NCBI RefSeq assembly: GCF_013408095.1
Contig: NZ_JACBZF010000004.1
Coordinates: 269,516-333,515 of the forward strand
DNA: 64,000 nt
Source: Novosphingobium marinum
Lineage (GTDB): Bacteria; Pseudomonadota; Alphaproteobacteria; Sphingomonadales; Sphingomonadaceae
Direction of reading: 5' to 3'
Shown: piece by piece, positions 36,542 to 46,293 of the stretch
Position numbering within the stretch: the first letter of the stretch is position 1
Layout: each line of letters begins with the position of its first letter
Position numbers and translations under genes: made by a program
Notes under the pieces: model-generated
What the model was told of the DNA's origin: nothing
The model's database searches: none
Seen by the model: the letters and a program-made list of their open reading frames with translations, nothing else

Positions 36542-37246
36542 TTATCCCCTGGCCCTGGCGAGTTTCTCGCAGGATCGCAGCGTGAGCAGGTCGGGCCGCT
36601 CGCCGCGTCCGCGCTCGATCATCGTCGCGACCCAGCCTCTATCGAAGAGCGAGGCCAGCCCATCGGTGTCGGCTGCGGCTTCCTCGCGCGCTTCTTTCAG
36701 AGGTAATTCGCGCAAGAGACTGCCGGTGTAGTACCGGAAATTAAGGCAGTAGGCGTCCCGCTCCACGGCAACGAGCCAGAAGCCGCTCGACAGGACCAGC
36801 CGCAGGCTGCGCACGTTGTCGACGGCGATGAGTCCGCTTGCGTGCGCGAGGCCGCGCCGGCGCGCTTCGGCTTGTCGTGCCGCGATCAGACGGTCGGCCA
36901 GCCGCGCCATGCGAAAGCCGGGATCGATCACCGTCCCGTGGTTGACCAGGAGCGACTCGCCTCGCTGTCGAAGCACGTTCATGACCGGTCCCTCGCCCCG
37001 GTCGCAATCGGGCTCGATCGTGTGGAGGTTGTATCCGACGAGGCGGTCTCCCGACCACGCCCCGACCGACAGCGAGCGACCAGGATTGGCAAGCAATGCA
37101 TCGAAACCATCGGCATCGCGCTCGGTCAGGAAGCCGCGCGGCACGGTCGCGACGACCTTGAGATAGAGCGCATGGGCAGCAGGAGCGTCTCCGGCGCCGA
37201 GCAGCGTGATGCGAATTCTTCCGCCGGTGGCGCTCATATCATCCAT
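36542..37246 (-). CDS. GNAT family N-acyltransferase
   Basis: 234 residues with a GNAT-like core: GRSLSVGAWSGDRLVGYNLHTI (strand 4 region), then RMARLADRLIAARQAEARRRG (acetyl-CoA pyrophosphate helix) and NVRSLRLVLSSGFWLVAVERDAYCLNFRYYTG. The middle looks like GNAT enzymes that act on amino groups of small molecules, but the donor and substrate cannot be read. The start could be 37246 (MDDMSATGG) or the internal ATG at 37237; the former has an AGGGAAA run upstream. A 39-base gap separates it from the divergent lipoprotein gene. Confidence 0.75.
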   Translation of the reverse strand: MDDMSATGGRIRITLLGAGDAPAAHALYLKVVATVPRGFLTERDADGFDALLANPGRSLSVGAWSGDRLVGYNLHTIEPDCDRGEGPVMNVLRQRGESLLVNHGTVIDPGFRMARLADRLIAARQAEARRRGLAHASGLIAVDNVRSLRLVLSSGFWLVAVERDAYCLNFRYYTGSLLRELPLKEAREEAAADTDGLASLFDRGWVATMIERGRGERPDLLTLRSCEKLARARG

Positions 37247-37285
37247 CTGCTTTCCCTGCCGAAAAACCGGCCCTAGGATTCTGAC

Positions 37286-37777
37286 ATGGCGAATCGAATG
37301 GTCCTTGCCGTTGCCCTGACGCTTGCCGCCTGCACGTCGTCGGGCGGCGGCGAGGTTTCGTCCACACCAACCCCGCCCCCGGCCGAGACGCCTTATGGCG
37401 TAACACGCGTGCTGAGTGAAACGGATGCGCGTCGCCTTCTAGAAAACAAGGGCGTGACGCTCCAGTGGATCGACTGGAATACGCGCGGCACCGCCATAGT
37501 CGAGCCCGCCGAGGACGCATACTGGCACCTGCGCGCCGCACAGTCCGAAGCGGGAGGGCCGGGCCGCGTCTTTCTCGATGGCGATATCGTCGAGATCGGC
37601 GAAGGATATTTCACCTTCGACGGGACGGTCCGCATCACCGACACGCCCGACCGCGGTCGTAACTGCGAGGCCGACAAGACCTGGCACTTCGCCGTGACGC
37701 AGAACCGCCCGTACTACCGGCTACGCGAATTCGAGTGGTGCGACGGCCTGACCGACTACGTCGACATCTATTTCTGA
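37286..37777 (+). CDS. Hypothetical lipoprotein
   Basis: 163 residues; signal peptide with lipobox LAAC (Cys at about residue 16), a Ser/Gly/Pro/Thr linker, then a compact domain with ENKGVTLQWIDWNTRGTAIV and two cysteines (NCEADKTWHF, FEWCDGLTDYVDIYF) that may form a disulfide. No family recognised; the size and layout suggest a small periplasmic domain anchored to the outer membrane. Convergent with the protease gene. Confidence 0.65.
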   Translation: MANRMVLAVALTLAACTSSGGGEVSSTPTPPPAETPYGVTRVLSETDARRLLENKGVTLQWIDWNTRGTAIVEPAEDAYWHLRAAQSEAGGPGRVFLDGDIVEIGEGYFTFDGTVRITDTPDRGRNCEADKTWHFAVTQNRPYYRLREFEWCDGLTDYVDIYF

Positions 37778-37794
37778 GGCGCCCGGAAACCGGG

Positions 37795-38316
37795 CTACTT
37801 GTGATGGATGACCATCCGGTCGCTGTGCATCTCCAGCTTGCCGAAGCGGCGTAGCACCGACTGGCCGAGCAGGTTGACCGTCAGCCCCTCGACCACGACA
37901 GCGGGCACATCGCGGAATTCCTGCCCGCCCACGTCGAGCCGGTCCAGCCGGATTTCCGCACCGTGCCCCACGCCCGACGCGGTCTGCATGATCGGTTGCA
38001 TGTCGTTGCGGTCGAGGTAAATGCCGAGGTTGTCCGCCTCGTCCACGGTCAGTGCCACGATGTCCGCGCCGGTGTCGACAAGGAACGGGATGTCCATCCC
38101 GTTGACCTGTGCGGTCAGGGTGAACCTGCCGGCGGGATCGCGGTTGATGACAGTGTTCCATTCGCGGTCGAAGCCGTTGGCGGTCGTCGCCAGATGTACG
38201 CCCTGCTTTTCGGGCGCGTCGGCTTCGGCCGATGTGCCCGTCATCGCGACCGGATCGTCGAAGACGAAGGCAAACGCCAGAGCGCCGGCAAGGACGAGGA
38301 AAAGGTTGCGGCTCAT
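37795..38316 (-). CDS. Retropepsin-like aspartic protease
   Basis: 173 residues with an N-terminal membrane anchor (LFLVLAGALAFAFVF) and a single retropepsin-like domain: the catalytic FLVDTGADIVALT, followed by the hydrophobic flap region and VNLLGQSVLRRFGKLEM, which fits the clan AA pattern (TIGR02281-type family). Such proteins must dimerise to be active and probably cleave in the periplasm; substrates are unknown. ATG 38316 is used; the TTG at 38349 is an alternative. It is followed by ispG upstream on the same strand. Confidence 0.82.
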   Translation of the reverse strand: MSRNLFLVLAGALAFAFVFDDPVAMTGTSAEADAPEKQGVHLATTANGFDREWNTVINRDPAGRFTLTAQVNGMDIPFLVDTGADIVALTVDEADNLGIYLDRNDMQPIMQTASGVGHGAEIRLDRLDVGGQEFRDVPAVVVEGLTVNLLGQSVLRRFGKLEMHSDRMVIHHK

Positions 38317-38364
38317 GGGCGCGCATCCTAGCGCCCAGTCGTTACCCAATTGCCAATGTCCGAC

Positions 38365-39498
38365 CTATTCGGCGGCTTCGGCGTGCCCCGCGTCGATCAT
38401 TCCGTCCTCGATCTCGGCCGCTTTCGCCTCGACGAGCGCGACGATGTGATCGAGCATGTCCGCCGACTGCACGTGGTGGTCGGTCACGCCCGAAAGGTAC
38501 ACCATGTGCTTGCCGTTGCCGCCGCCGGTGATCCCGATATCGGTTTCGCGCGCCTCGCCGGGGCCGTTCACCACGCAGCCGAGCACGGACAGCGACAGCG
38601 GCGTCTTGATATGCTGCAAGCGCTCCTCGAGCGCGGTCACGGTGCGGATGACGTCGAAGCCCTGCCGTGCGCAGCTGGGGCAGGACACCACGCGCACGCC
38701 GCGCGTGCGAAGGCCGAGGCTCTTCAGTATCTCGAACCCGACGCGCACTTCCTCCTCCGGCTCCGCCGAAAGCGAAACGCGGATCGTGTCGCCGATCCCG
38801 GCCCATAGCAGGTTGCCGATCCCGATCGCGCTTTTCACCGTGCCACCGATCAGGCCGCCCGCCTCGGTAATGCCAAGGTGGAGTGGACAGTCGACCGCGT
38901 CGGCAAGGCCCTGGTAGGCAGCGACTGCGAGGAACACGTCGCTGGCCTTCACCGCCACCTTGAATTCGTGAAAGTCGTGGTCCTGCAGAAGCTTGATGTG
39001 GTCGAGTGCGGATTCGACAAGCGCTTCCGGGCACGGCTCGCCGTACTTTTCGAGAAGGTCCTTCTCGAGGCTGCCGGCGTTCACGCCGATACGGATCGCG
39101 CAACCGTTGGCCTTCGCGGCGCGGACGACTTCGGCCACGCGTTCGTCCGAACCGATGTTGCCGGGATTGATGCGCAGGCAGGCGGCACCCTTGTCCGCGG
39201 CCTCGAGCGCGCGCTTGTAGTGAAAATGGATGTCGGCAACGACCGGGATCGTCGCGGCACGCGTGATCCGGTCGAAATGCTCGGTTGCCGCCTCGGTCGG
39301 ACAGGAGACGCGGACGATGTCCGCGCCCGCGTCCTCGCAGCGGCGGATCTGGTCGATCGTCGCGGCGACATCCTCGGTCGGGGTGTTGGTCATCGTCTGG
39401 ACCGTGATCGGCGCATCGCCGCCAACGGGCACGGACCCGACCATGATCTGACGGCTCTTGCGGCGTTCGATATCGCGCCAGGGTCTTACGGAAGACAT
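38365..39498 (-). CDS. ispG: 4-hydroxy-3-methylbut-2-en-1-yl diphosphate synthase
   Basis: 377 residues. Iron-sulfur enzyme of the MEP isoprenoid pathway, converting MEcPP to HMBPP. Expected features: [40 protein letters not shown], and the [4Fe-4S] ligands in [11 protein letters not shown] and [16 protein letters not shown]. Length is normal. ATG 39498 gives the usual [10 protein letters not shown] start. It is 48 bases upstream of the protease gene on the same strand. Confidence 0.96.
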   Translation of the reverse strand: MSSVRPWRDIERRKSRQIMVGSVPVGGDAPITVQTMTNTPTEDVAATIDQIRRCEDAGADIVRVSCPTEAATEHFDRITRAATIPVVADIHFHYKRALEAADKGAACLRINPGNIGSDERVAEVVRAAKANGCAIRIGVNAGSLEKDLLEKYGEPCPEALVESALDHIKLLQDHDFHEFKVAVKASDVFLAVAAYQGLADAVDCPLHLGITEAGGLIGGTVKSAIGIGNLLWAGIGDTIRVSLSAEPEEEVRVGFEILKSLGLRTRGVRVVSCPSCARQGFDVIRTVTALEERLQHIKTPLSLSVLGCVVNGPGEARETDIGITGGGNGKHMVYLSGVTDHHVQSADMLDHIVALVEAKAAEIEDGMIDAGHAEAAE

Positions 39499-39554
39499 GG
39501 CGCGCGATATAGAGGTTCCCCGCGCTTCCGGCAACGGGCGAAGCCATACCGCCG

Positions 39555-40601
39555 ATGACAGCGCCAGCGCTTTCCGGCAATACCTGTGCGATGGAAACCA
39601 TGTCCGCAGCCGCCAACGATCCCGAGGCAGATACGCCGATGCTGTTCGGTCGCGTGCTCGACGGGCGCGGCGGCGGGCGACCGGTCACATGGGACGAGGC
39701 GCGCGAGTGGCGTCCGGGCAAGCCTGGCGAGGTGCTCTGGGTCCATCTCTGCCGCGACAGGCCCGGCGTCATGGAGTGGCTCGAGGACGAATTGCGGGTC
39801 CCCGAGCCGACCGCCGAACTGCTCACCAGCGACGAGACCCGGCCGCGCGCCTTTCGCGAAGGCAATACGCTTGTTGCGACGCTGCGGGGCATCAACTTCA
39901 ATCCCGGCGCCGAGCCCGAGGACATGGTGTCGCTCCAGGTATGGTGCGACGGCAAGCGCCTCGTCACCCTGCGCCGCCACCCCCTGCAGACGCCCCGTGA
40001 CACCCTGCGCTACATCGATCGCGGTGCCGGGCCCTCCGATGCCGGGGCGCTGATTACCTCGCTTACCGAGCGGATGATCGCGCGCATGAACCGCTCGATC
40101 ATCGACATGAACCAGCATATCGACGAGCTGGAGGAGTCGGACCCCGAGGAGGAGGCCGAGGAGATGCTCGAAAAGATTTCGACGATCCGCCGCAACTGCC
40201 TCGCCCTCAAACGCCACATGTCCCCGCAACACGAGGCGCTGGAACGCATCTCGCGCGATTCGCCCGACTGGTTCGAGGAGCACGACCGGCGCGAGATCGC
40301 CGAGACGATCGACAGGCTGCGCCGCTATCTGGACGACATCGACATCTCGAAGGAAAGCGCCGTCGTGCTGCAGGACGAGCTGCGGGCACGCGCCGCGGCA
40401 AGTTCGGACCGAACCAGTTACCTCCTGACCATCGTCGCCGCCATTTTCCTGCCGCTCGGCTTCGTGACCGGGCTGCTCGGCATCAATGTCGGCGGGATGC
40501 CCGGTGTCGAGGACGGCGACGCGTTCTGGATCGTCGTTGCCATGTGCTTCGGGATATTCCTGATGCAGCTCGTGCTCTTCTGGCGCTGGAAGTGGCTTTG
40601 A
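39555..40601 (+). CDS. zntB: ZntB/CorA family divalent cation transporter
   Basis: 348 residues. Large N-terminal cytoplasmic funnel domain of alpha/beta and long helices (many Glu/Arg pairs), then two C-terminal membrane helices. The loop after TM1 is GINVGGMPG, the GxN signature in its ZntB form rather than CorA's GMN, so zinc export or H+/Zn2+ transport is more likely than Mg2+ uptake. The start could also be ATG 39591 or 39600; none has a strong ribosome-binding site. Confidence 0.88.
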   Translation: MTAPALSGNTCAMETMSAAANDPEADTPMLFGRVLDGRGGGRPVTWDEAREWRPGKPGEVLWVHLCRDRPGVMEWLEDELRVPEPTAELLTSDETRPRAFREGNTLVATLRGINFNPGAEPEDMVSLQVWCDGKRLVTLRRHPLQTPRDTLRYIDRGAGPSDAGALITSLTERMIARMNRSIIDMNQHIDELEESDPEEEAEEMLEKISTIRRNCLALKRHMSPQHEALERISRDSPDWFEEHDRREIAETIDRLRRYLDDIDISKESAVVLQDELRARAAASSDRTSYLLTIVAAIFLPLGFVTGLLGINVGGMPGVEDGDAFWIVVAMCFGIFLMQLVLFWRWKWL

Positions 40602-40617
40602 TCTGAGCGACAAAGGA

Positions 40618-40650
40618 AAGGGCGCGGAGCCGAGGCCCCGCGCCCTTCGC
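40618..40650. terminator. Bidirectional terminator-like hairpin
   Basis: GGGCGCGG (40620-40627) pairs with CCGCGCCC (40638-40645), with AAA before and TT after. It lies between the convergent zntB and MscS-like genes and could serve both. Confidence 0.6.
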
Positions 40651-40666
40651 CACGCTGAGATTGCGG

Positions 40667-41866
40667 TCAGGCCACAGGTGGCGGCGGCGGACCGTCGCGG
40701 CTCTCCGCCTTCTTGCGCATGTCTTCGAGCAGCTTGCCGGCAGGCTCCCTGCCGCCGAGACCGAATGCGAGCGCCCCGGCAACGGCTCCGCCGATGACCA
40801 GCGCCCCGAAGGCCAGCTGAACGATATCCTCACCCACGCCCATGAACTCCAGACCCATGAAGGTGAACAGGATGATCGCCGTCCATTTGACGATGGTGCC
40901 GGCAAGCTTGGTTTCGCCGGCACCCGAGATCAGTCGTTCCAGCATGCGGGCGATCAGGAAGCCGACGATGATGACGACGGCTCCGAAGATCACCTGCGCG
41001 CCCAGTTCCAGCACCCGGTCGAGGATCATCGTCAGTTCCGGAAATCCGAGCAGGCGGGTTGCCGCTATCGCGAAGAACAGGATGATCGCGATCTGCGCGA
41101 CGCGAGCGACCACGCTCGATACCGTGGTGCCGGCGGGCAGGATATCGGTTGCCGTCACCGCGCGATCGACGCCGAGCCCCGGCAGGATCTCCTTCAGGAT
41201 CTGCACGACGAAGCGCGAGATCAGGTAACCGATGCCGAGCAGAAGCGCCGCGCCGATGATGCGCGGAATGGCATCGAGGATCATCGCCAGCATGTCGCTC
41301 GCCGGTGCGGACACGCTTTCGAGGTCGAGCGCGTCGAGAGCGAGGATCGCGACCGGAATGATGATCAGCACGTAGACGATCACGCCGATGGTCTTGCTGA
41401 TGCGGGGATTGCCGGTGAGCGTTTCCGCGCCGCCCCGATTGACCCACTTGTCGAAGTCGACTGTCTGGAGGCTGGTGATGACGAGATCCTTCACGATCCG
41501 CGCGATCATCGCGCCGATGAAGAAGATCAGTCCCGCGCCGATGAGGTTCGGGATGAAGCCCATCACGTTGTTGAGCAGTTCCTGCACCGGCGACATCACG
41601 CCGCCGAGGTTGAATACCTGCAGGATGGCAAGCAGGCCGAAGAGCCAGATCAGGAGGGAAACGATCTTGCCGAGCGACTGGCCGACGGTCTCGCCCGAGG
41701 ACGTGCTGCGCCGAAAGAATTCGACACTGTCTACGAGTTTGGCGAAAGCCCACTTGGCGGCTTTCGCGAGTAACCACGTGATGACCAGGATGACGATTGC
41801 GAGCAGAATGTTCTGCAGGATCGACATCGCCAGATCATGGTCATAGGCGTATCTTCCCATGCGCAT
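40667..41866 (-). CDS. MscS-type membrane protein with repeated TM helices
   Basis: 399 residues with about ten hydrophobic stretches. Several internal segments share the pattern PRIIGAALLLGIGYLISRFV / PNLIGAGLIFFIGAMIARIV / AQVIFGAVVIIVGFLIARML, the repeated TM-helix motif of the 'conserved TM helix' family that accompanies mechanosensitive channel homologues. A C-terminal charged and Pro-rich tail ends the chain. The MscS beta domain is not obvious, so it may be a scaffold or non-canonical channel. GGGGAG precedes ATG 41866. Confidence 0.82.
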   Translation of the reverse strand: MRMGRYAYDHDLAMSILQNILLAIVILVITWLLAKAAKWAFAKLVDSVEFFRRSTSSGETVGQSLGKIVSLLIWLFGLLAILQVFNLGGVMSPVQELLNNVMGFIPNLIGAGLIFFIGAMIARIVKDLVITSLQTVDFDKWVNRGGAETLTGNPRISKTIGVIVYVLIIIPVAILALDALDLESVSAPASDMLAMILDAIPRIIGAALLLGIGYLISRFVVQILKEILPGLGVDRAVTATDILPAGTTVSSVVARVAQIAIILFFAIAATRLLGFPELTMILDRVLELGAQVIFGAVVIIVGFLIARMLERLISGAGETKLAGTIVKWTAIILFTFMGLEFMGVGEDIVQLAFGALVIGGAVAGALAFGLGGREPAGKLLEDMRKKAESRDGPPPPPVA

Positions 41867-42016
41867 GTATTGACTCCCCTATTTGCGGACGACGAAGGCT
41901 AACATGCCTCGGCGTGTAACCCAAACCAGCGCGGAAAGGCGTCATCCAGGGGTCGCGAAACCTTCCATCGACCGCATCGACCATGGAACGGGTACTGAAG
42001 ATCGGCGCTAGGACAT

Positions 42017-42946
42017 TCAGCCATGCTTGTCCGCCTTCCTTTGTCCCATGCGCATCCCCGCCTCGAGCCGTGCGCGAAGCTGGGTATAGTAGGCGGACAG
42101 GAACCTGCGCGCCTCGTCCGCGTCCGGGGCGGGAGAGCGTCCGATCTTTCCAGCGATGGTCTCCTGGACCTTGAGCACCGCTTCGGCGCGATTGTCGCGC
42201 AGGACCCTTTCGAGCGTCTGCAGTTCGTACTCGCCGTAGACTGCCAGTTCCTCGTCGCTGAAGCGCATGTCCGGGGACCGGTCGACTGCCGATGCCTCTT
42301 CTGCGCCCTGTACCGACATGGCCGCGGCAAGCTTGTGCCGCGGCGCTTCGACCACCCAGGTTCCCGCGATGATGTCGCCTGCGCGCAGACGGTCCCTGTT
42401 GAAAAAGGGGAAGAAGGCGAAGATCAGGAACCACAGCAGCGCCGCCACGCCCGCTGCCCCGGCGTCGCCTCCGTCGGACGCCGCCGAGATGAAGACGAGC
42501 GGCAGGAACAGTTCGATGTCGCGCAGGAGGTTGCGGGCGATGACCATTTCGGCGGTCAGCCTGCCCCCGTCGCGCGCCGCAATGCGGATGCCGGTGATCC
42601 GCTTGCCCGGCGTCGCGCCCTTTGGTCCCAGCTCGAAGTAGAGGAAGTAGGCGTTGCGGAAGAGGAACATCGCCGCGATCCACAGGATGAACAGGAACTG
42701 CAAGGCGTGGCCGAGCGCGCTCAGGTCGGAGGCGCCTTCGAGCATGTCGATCGTCCCGCCCGCAATCGTGAGCAGCGCTATCGTCGTCGCGATCATCAGG
42801 ATCGAGATGAATGCGAAGTCGAGGAACAGCGCCCCCGCACGCGTCCCTCTGCCAGACAATGTGAACGGGAGAGCGATGCCCTCCGGCGTCACCAGCACCC
42901 GGTCACGATCGCTACGGCGAAGGCGCGTGGGGGCGTAGGCGCTCAC
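42017..42946 (-). CDS. RDD family membrane protein
   Basis: 309 residues. The RDD signature is visible as Arg/Asp residues in membrane helices: GRGTRAGALFLDFAFISILMI, then AYFLYFELGPKGATPGKRITGIRIAARDGGRL. The C-terminal half is cytoplasmic and charged. It starts at GTG 42946, overlapping the stop of the SpoIIM-like gene (GTGA). Last gene of the seven-gene operon; function unknown. Confidence 0.85.
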   Translation of the reverse strand: MSAYAPTRLRRSDRDRVLVTPEGIALPFTLSGRGTRAGALFLDFAFISILMIATTIALLTIAGGTIDMLEGASDLSALGHALQFLFILWIAAMFLFRNAYFLYFELGPKGATPGKRITGIRIAARDGGRLTAEMVIARNLLRDIELFLPLVFISAASDGGDAGAAGVAALLWFLIFAFFPFFNRDRLRAGDIIAGTWVVEAPRHKLAAAMSVQGAEEASAVDRSPDMRFSDEELAVYGEYELQTLERVLRDNRAEAVLKVQETIAGKIGRSPAPDADEARRFLSAYYTQLRARLEAGMRMGQRKADKHG

Positions 42947-43980
42947 GCCGCGACCTCGCTGCCGCGACCCCGACCGAAGGCGAAGAAATACGCGCACCAG
43001 AACAAGAGCATGAACCCGCCGATCGCCAGCCTTCCCCCGGTATCGTCGACGAGCTGGCGCGCGAATCCTTCGAGCATGGCCGCGATCACCAGCATGAGGA
43101 TGACCCCCGCCATCACCTGCGCCGATCGGCGTCCCGCTTCGGCGGCGGCCTGCAGGATCGAGCGTTCCCCCGGAAAGGCCATCGAGCGCCCGATGTGCAG
43201 CCCCGCACCCCCGGCGAGCAGGATGGCGAACAACTCGGTGGTCCCGTGGACCGACAGCCACCCGACGAACTCCAGCGTCAGCCCGGCACCACTGTAGAGC
43301 CACAGCATAGCCCCGAGCAGCGCGAGGTTCTGGACCAGCAGCAGCAGCGACGGGACGCCGAAGGCGAAACCCAGCGCGAAGGCGAGGATCGACACCTGCG
43401 CGTTGTTGCTGAACAGGTAGGCGGCAAAAGCGCCCATGCCCGCCTGTTCCTGGTTGCCGAAAATGGTTTCTCGCAGCGTGTCGGCGCTTGCGCCGGGAAC
43501 CCGCGCATCGGCAAGTCCGCCAGGAACGAGGGCGTAGTACCACTCGACATCGCTTTCGACGAGCAGCCAGCCGACGACCGTGCCCGCGACCATCACCGCG
43601 AAGGCCACGAGCAGGTCGGGCCAGATGCCGCGCACCGAAGCGCTGAGGCCCCCGCCGAGAAACTTGCGCAACCAAGACCCGAGCGACGCGCGCGGACCAT
43701 AGACAACGAACCAGGCGCGCTGGACGAGCCCTTCGAGATAGGCGAGCGTCGCCGCATCGAGCGATGTTTCGCGCGCGATCGAAAGACTCGACGCGACGGT
43801 GCGGTACAGGACGGGAAGCGCCAGCAGATCCTCGTCCGATACCTTGCGCAGGCGCCCTTTCTCCATTTTCTGGACTATGGACTCGAGCCGCTTCCAGTCG
43901 GCCTCGCGTTCGAGGCGAAAGCGATCAGAACGCAGCGCCGCTGCCTCGATGGCGTCGGGGGCGCGGGTCGCCGTCGCCAT
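42943..43980 (-). CDS. SpoIIM-like (stage II sporulation protein M) membrane protein
   Basis: 345 residues with an N-terminal helical cytoplasmic region (WKRLESIVQKMEKGRLRKVSDEDLLALPVLYRTVASSLS) and about five membrane segments including LLVAFAVMVAGTVVGWLLVE and the conserved FSNNAQVSILAFALGFAFGVPSLLLL. The organism does not sporulate; this family is widespread next to MoxR-DUF58 genes. Coupled by TGATG to DUF58 upstream. Probably part of an envelope-associated system. Confidence 0.87.
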   Translation of the reverse strand: MATATRAPDAIEAAALRSDRFRLEREADWKRLESIVQKMEKGRLRKVSDEDLLALPVLYRTVASSLSIARETSLDAATLAYLEGLVQRAWFVVYGPRASLGSWLRKFLGGGLSASVRGIWPDLLVAFAVMVAGTVVGWLLVESDVEWYYALVPGGLADARVPGASADTLRETIFGNQEQAGMGAFAAYLFSNNAQVSILAFALGFAFGVPSLLLLVQNLALLGAMLWLYSGAGLTLEFVGWLSVHGTTELFAILLAGGAGLHIGRSMAFPGERSILQAAAEAGRRSAQVMAGVILMLVIAAMLEGFARQLVDDTGGRLAIGGFMLLFWCAYFFAFGRGRGSEVAA

Positions 43981-45308
43981 CAGCCGATAGCCCCGGCGCG
44001 CTTGATGGCTAGGTAGGCATCGATCAGACGCGTCCCGATCTGGCGGTAGGGCGCCTCGATCACGTCGACACCGAGGAGCTTGAGCTTGCGCGTGACGAGC
44101 CGGCGTTCGCGCAGGAGCGAGTCCGCCGTGACCGCCATCGTCAGGTCCCGCATGTCTGCGGGTTCGCGGTCGGCGAGGACTTCGAGCTCCTCGTCCGCCA
44201 TCGTCACGAACAGGACAAGGTGGCGCGAAACGAGCCGGCCGATGCTCTCGATCATAAGCTGGGCGCTGGTGGGATCGGTGAAGTCCGAAAACACGACGAT
44301 CAGCGAACGACGCTTGAGACGTCCTGCCAGCGTGGCAAGCGCCAGCGTGAAATTCGGCTCCTCCGCCCTGTAGTCGAGCGCCGCCGCTGCGGTCTGGATG
44401 CGATGGAATTCCTGCGCATTGGCGATGAACGGGCTGATCACCTCGGGCTTGGCTGCGAACCCGAAGAGCGAGACCTTGTCCCCGCCCTTCAACGCGACGT
44501 AGGCTGTCGCAAGGGCCGCGGAAACGGCGCGATCGATGCGCGGTACGCCGCCGATCGGCTCGCACATCGCCTGCCCGCAGTCGAAGGCGAAGACGATCTG
44601 GTTGTTGCGCTCGGTCTCGTATTCCTTCGCGAAGAGCTGCCAGTGCCGGGCCGAGGCCTTCCAGTCGATCCGGCGACGGTCCATTCCCGGCTGGTAATCG
44701 GCCAGCGCCTCAAACTGCGTCCCCTCGCCGCGGATTCGCCGGGCGATCAGGCCGAACTGCGCGTCTTTCAGGAAAGTCTGCAACGCCGGCGAGCGAACCT
44801 CGCCGATGTTCGGCCAGATGCGGACTTCGGCATCGTTCCGGCGGGCGATCTGGCGCGCCCCGAGGCCCAGAGGGCCGGTCCAGCGCAGCCAGTCGTTCCC
44901 GATCGGTGCCGTCCCGCGCCGGCTCGGCACGGCAAGCGCCGCCCCGTGCCATTCGTCTCCATCTCGTGCCAGCCTCGCCTGGATGCGGCCGCCGGCTGCC
45001 AGCCGCGAATCGCAATCGAGAGCGACTTCCACCTGCGTACGCTGTCCGCCCGCAAAGCGCGCCCGTAACGCGATCAGGGCTTCGGAGCCGACCTCGACGT
45101 TGGCGGGAGGCTCCACCGAGAATTCGAGCAGCTTGCCAGCCGCCAGGGCATCGAGGATCGTGACGAGGACCAACGCCCCGCACAGCGATGGCGCGACGAT
45201 CCATGCGCCCGGTGCCACCGCCGATACGACGAGAGCAACAGGTGCCGCCAGCGCCAGAAACAGCACCGCACGCCTCGTCGGCACGATCGGGGCGAGGCGA
45301 AACCTCAT
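43980..45308 (-). CDS. DUF58 (von Willebrand factor A-like) protein
   Basis: 442 residues. Two N-terminal membrane helices, a beta-rich middle, then the DUF58 signature FEALADYQPGMDRRRIDWKASARHWQLFAKEYETERNN and a vWA-type fold (IVFAFDCGQAMCEP with the DxGxxM/MIDAS-like site). The family always neighbours MoxR-type AAA ATPases, which are thought to act as chaperones that load metal or partners onto the vWA domain. Four bases separate it from moxR. Confidence 0.9.
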   Translation of the reverse strand: MRFRLAPIVPTRRAVLFLALAAPVALVVSAVAPGAWIVAPSLCGALVLVTILDALAAGKLLEFSVEPPANVEVGSEALIALRARFAGGQRTQVEVALDCDSRLAAGGRIQARLARDGDEWHGAALAVPSRRGTAPIGNDWLRWTGPLGLGARQIARRNDAEVRIWPNIGEVRSPALQTFLKDAQFGLIARRIRGEGTQFEALADYQPGMDRRRIDWKASARHWQLFAKEYETERNNQIVFAFDCGQAMCEPIGGVPRIDRAVSAALATAYVALKGGDKVSLFGFAAKPEVISPFIANAQEFHRIQTAAAALDYRAEEPNFTLALATLAGRLKRRSLIVVFSDFTDPTSAQLMIESIGRLVSRHLVLFVTMADEELEVLADREPADMRDLTMAVTADSLLRERRLVTRKLKLLGVDVIEAPYRQIGTRLIDAYLAIKRAGAIG

Positions 45309-45312
45309 CGGG

Positions 45313-46293
45313 TCAGCGCGGCGCCTCCGTCTGTTCCACGAGCGTGGCGACGAGCGCCTCGACCTGCTTGCCCTCGATCTCGGCTGCGGGGCTCAGCATC
45401 AGGCGATGGCGCAGCACCGAGGTGCTGAGCGCTTTCACGTCGTCGGGCAGCACATAGTCGCGTCCGTCGAGCGCCGCCCGCGCGCGGGCCGCTCCCGCCA
45501 GCAGGACCGCAGCGCGGGGGCTGGCCCCGACGGCAATGTCCGCGCTTTCGCGAGTCGCCCTGATCAGGCGGACGACATATTCGGTCACGCTGTCGGACAA
45601 CGTCACGCGCTTGACCGCCTCGGCAGCTGCGTGAAGCAGCGCGGGACTGGCAACGGCGCCTATCCCGAGTTCGGCAGGCGAGGGAAGCCCCCGGTTCGCA
45701 CCGAACCGCGATACGATGCGCGCTTCTTCCTGGGCGCTGGGATAGGGAACGAGCAGCTTGAACAGGAAACGGTCGAGCTGCGCCTCGGGCAGCGGATAGA
45801 CACCCTGGCTTTCGATCGGGTTCTGCGTGGCGACGACGGTGAAGTGTTCGGGCAGCGGATGCATCGCCCCGTCGAGCGTCACGCGCCGCTCCTGCATCGC
45901 CTCGAGCAGAGCAGCCTGCGTCTTGGGCGGCGTCCGGTTGATCTCGTCGGCAAGCAGCAGATCGCAGAAGATCGGGCCGCGGGTCAGCGTGAACTGGCTG
46001 GTCTGGAAGTTGAAGAGGTTCGATCCGAGGATGTCGCCCGGCATCAGGTCGGGCGTGAACTGGATACGCCCGAATTCAAGACCGAGACTGGCGGCGAACG
46101 ATTGCGCAAGGAACGTCTTTGCCGTGCCCGGCGGTCCCTCGAGCAGCACGTGTCCGCGCGCCATCAGCGCGACCAGCAGGTGATCGATCGTTTCGGGCTG
46201 GCCCACGATGGCCTTGCCGACTTCTTGCCTGATGGCATCGGCCAGCACCCCGACGTCGGCGAGCGACATAGCCTGGCTGTTCATTTCGGTCAT
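45313..46293 (-). CDS. MoxR family AAA+ ATPase
   Basis: 326 residues. Walker A EGPPGTAKTFLAQ, Walker B LLLADEINRTPPKTQAALLEAM and sensor-1 VVATQNPIESQGVYPLPEAQLDRFLFKL are the MoxR hallmarks. The C-terminal domain has the helical lid. Expected role is chaperone-like maturation of the DUF58 vWA protein it precedes. ATGA overlap with the DUF4350 gene. Confidence 0.94.
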   Translation of the reverse strand: MTEMNSQAMSLADVGVLADAIRQEVGKAIVGQPETIDHLLVALMARGHVLLEGPPGTAKTFLAQSFAASLGLEFGRIQFTPDLMPGDILGSNLFNFQTSQFTLTRGPIFCDLLLADEINRTPPKTQAALLEAMQERRVTLDGAMHPLPEHFTVVATQNPIESQGVYPLPEAQLDRFLFKLLVPYPSAQEEARIVSRFGANRGLPSPAELGIGAVASPALLHAAAEAVKRVTLSDSVTEYVVRLIRATRESADIAVGASPRAAVLLAGAARARAALDGRDYVLPDDVKALSTSVLRHRLMLSPAAEIEGKQVEALVATLVEQTEAPR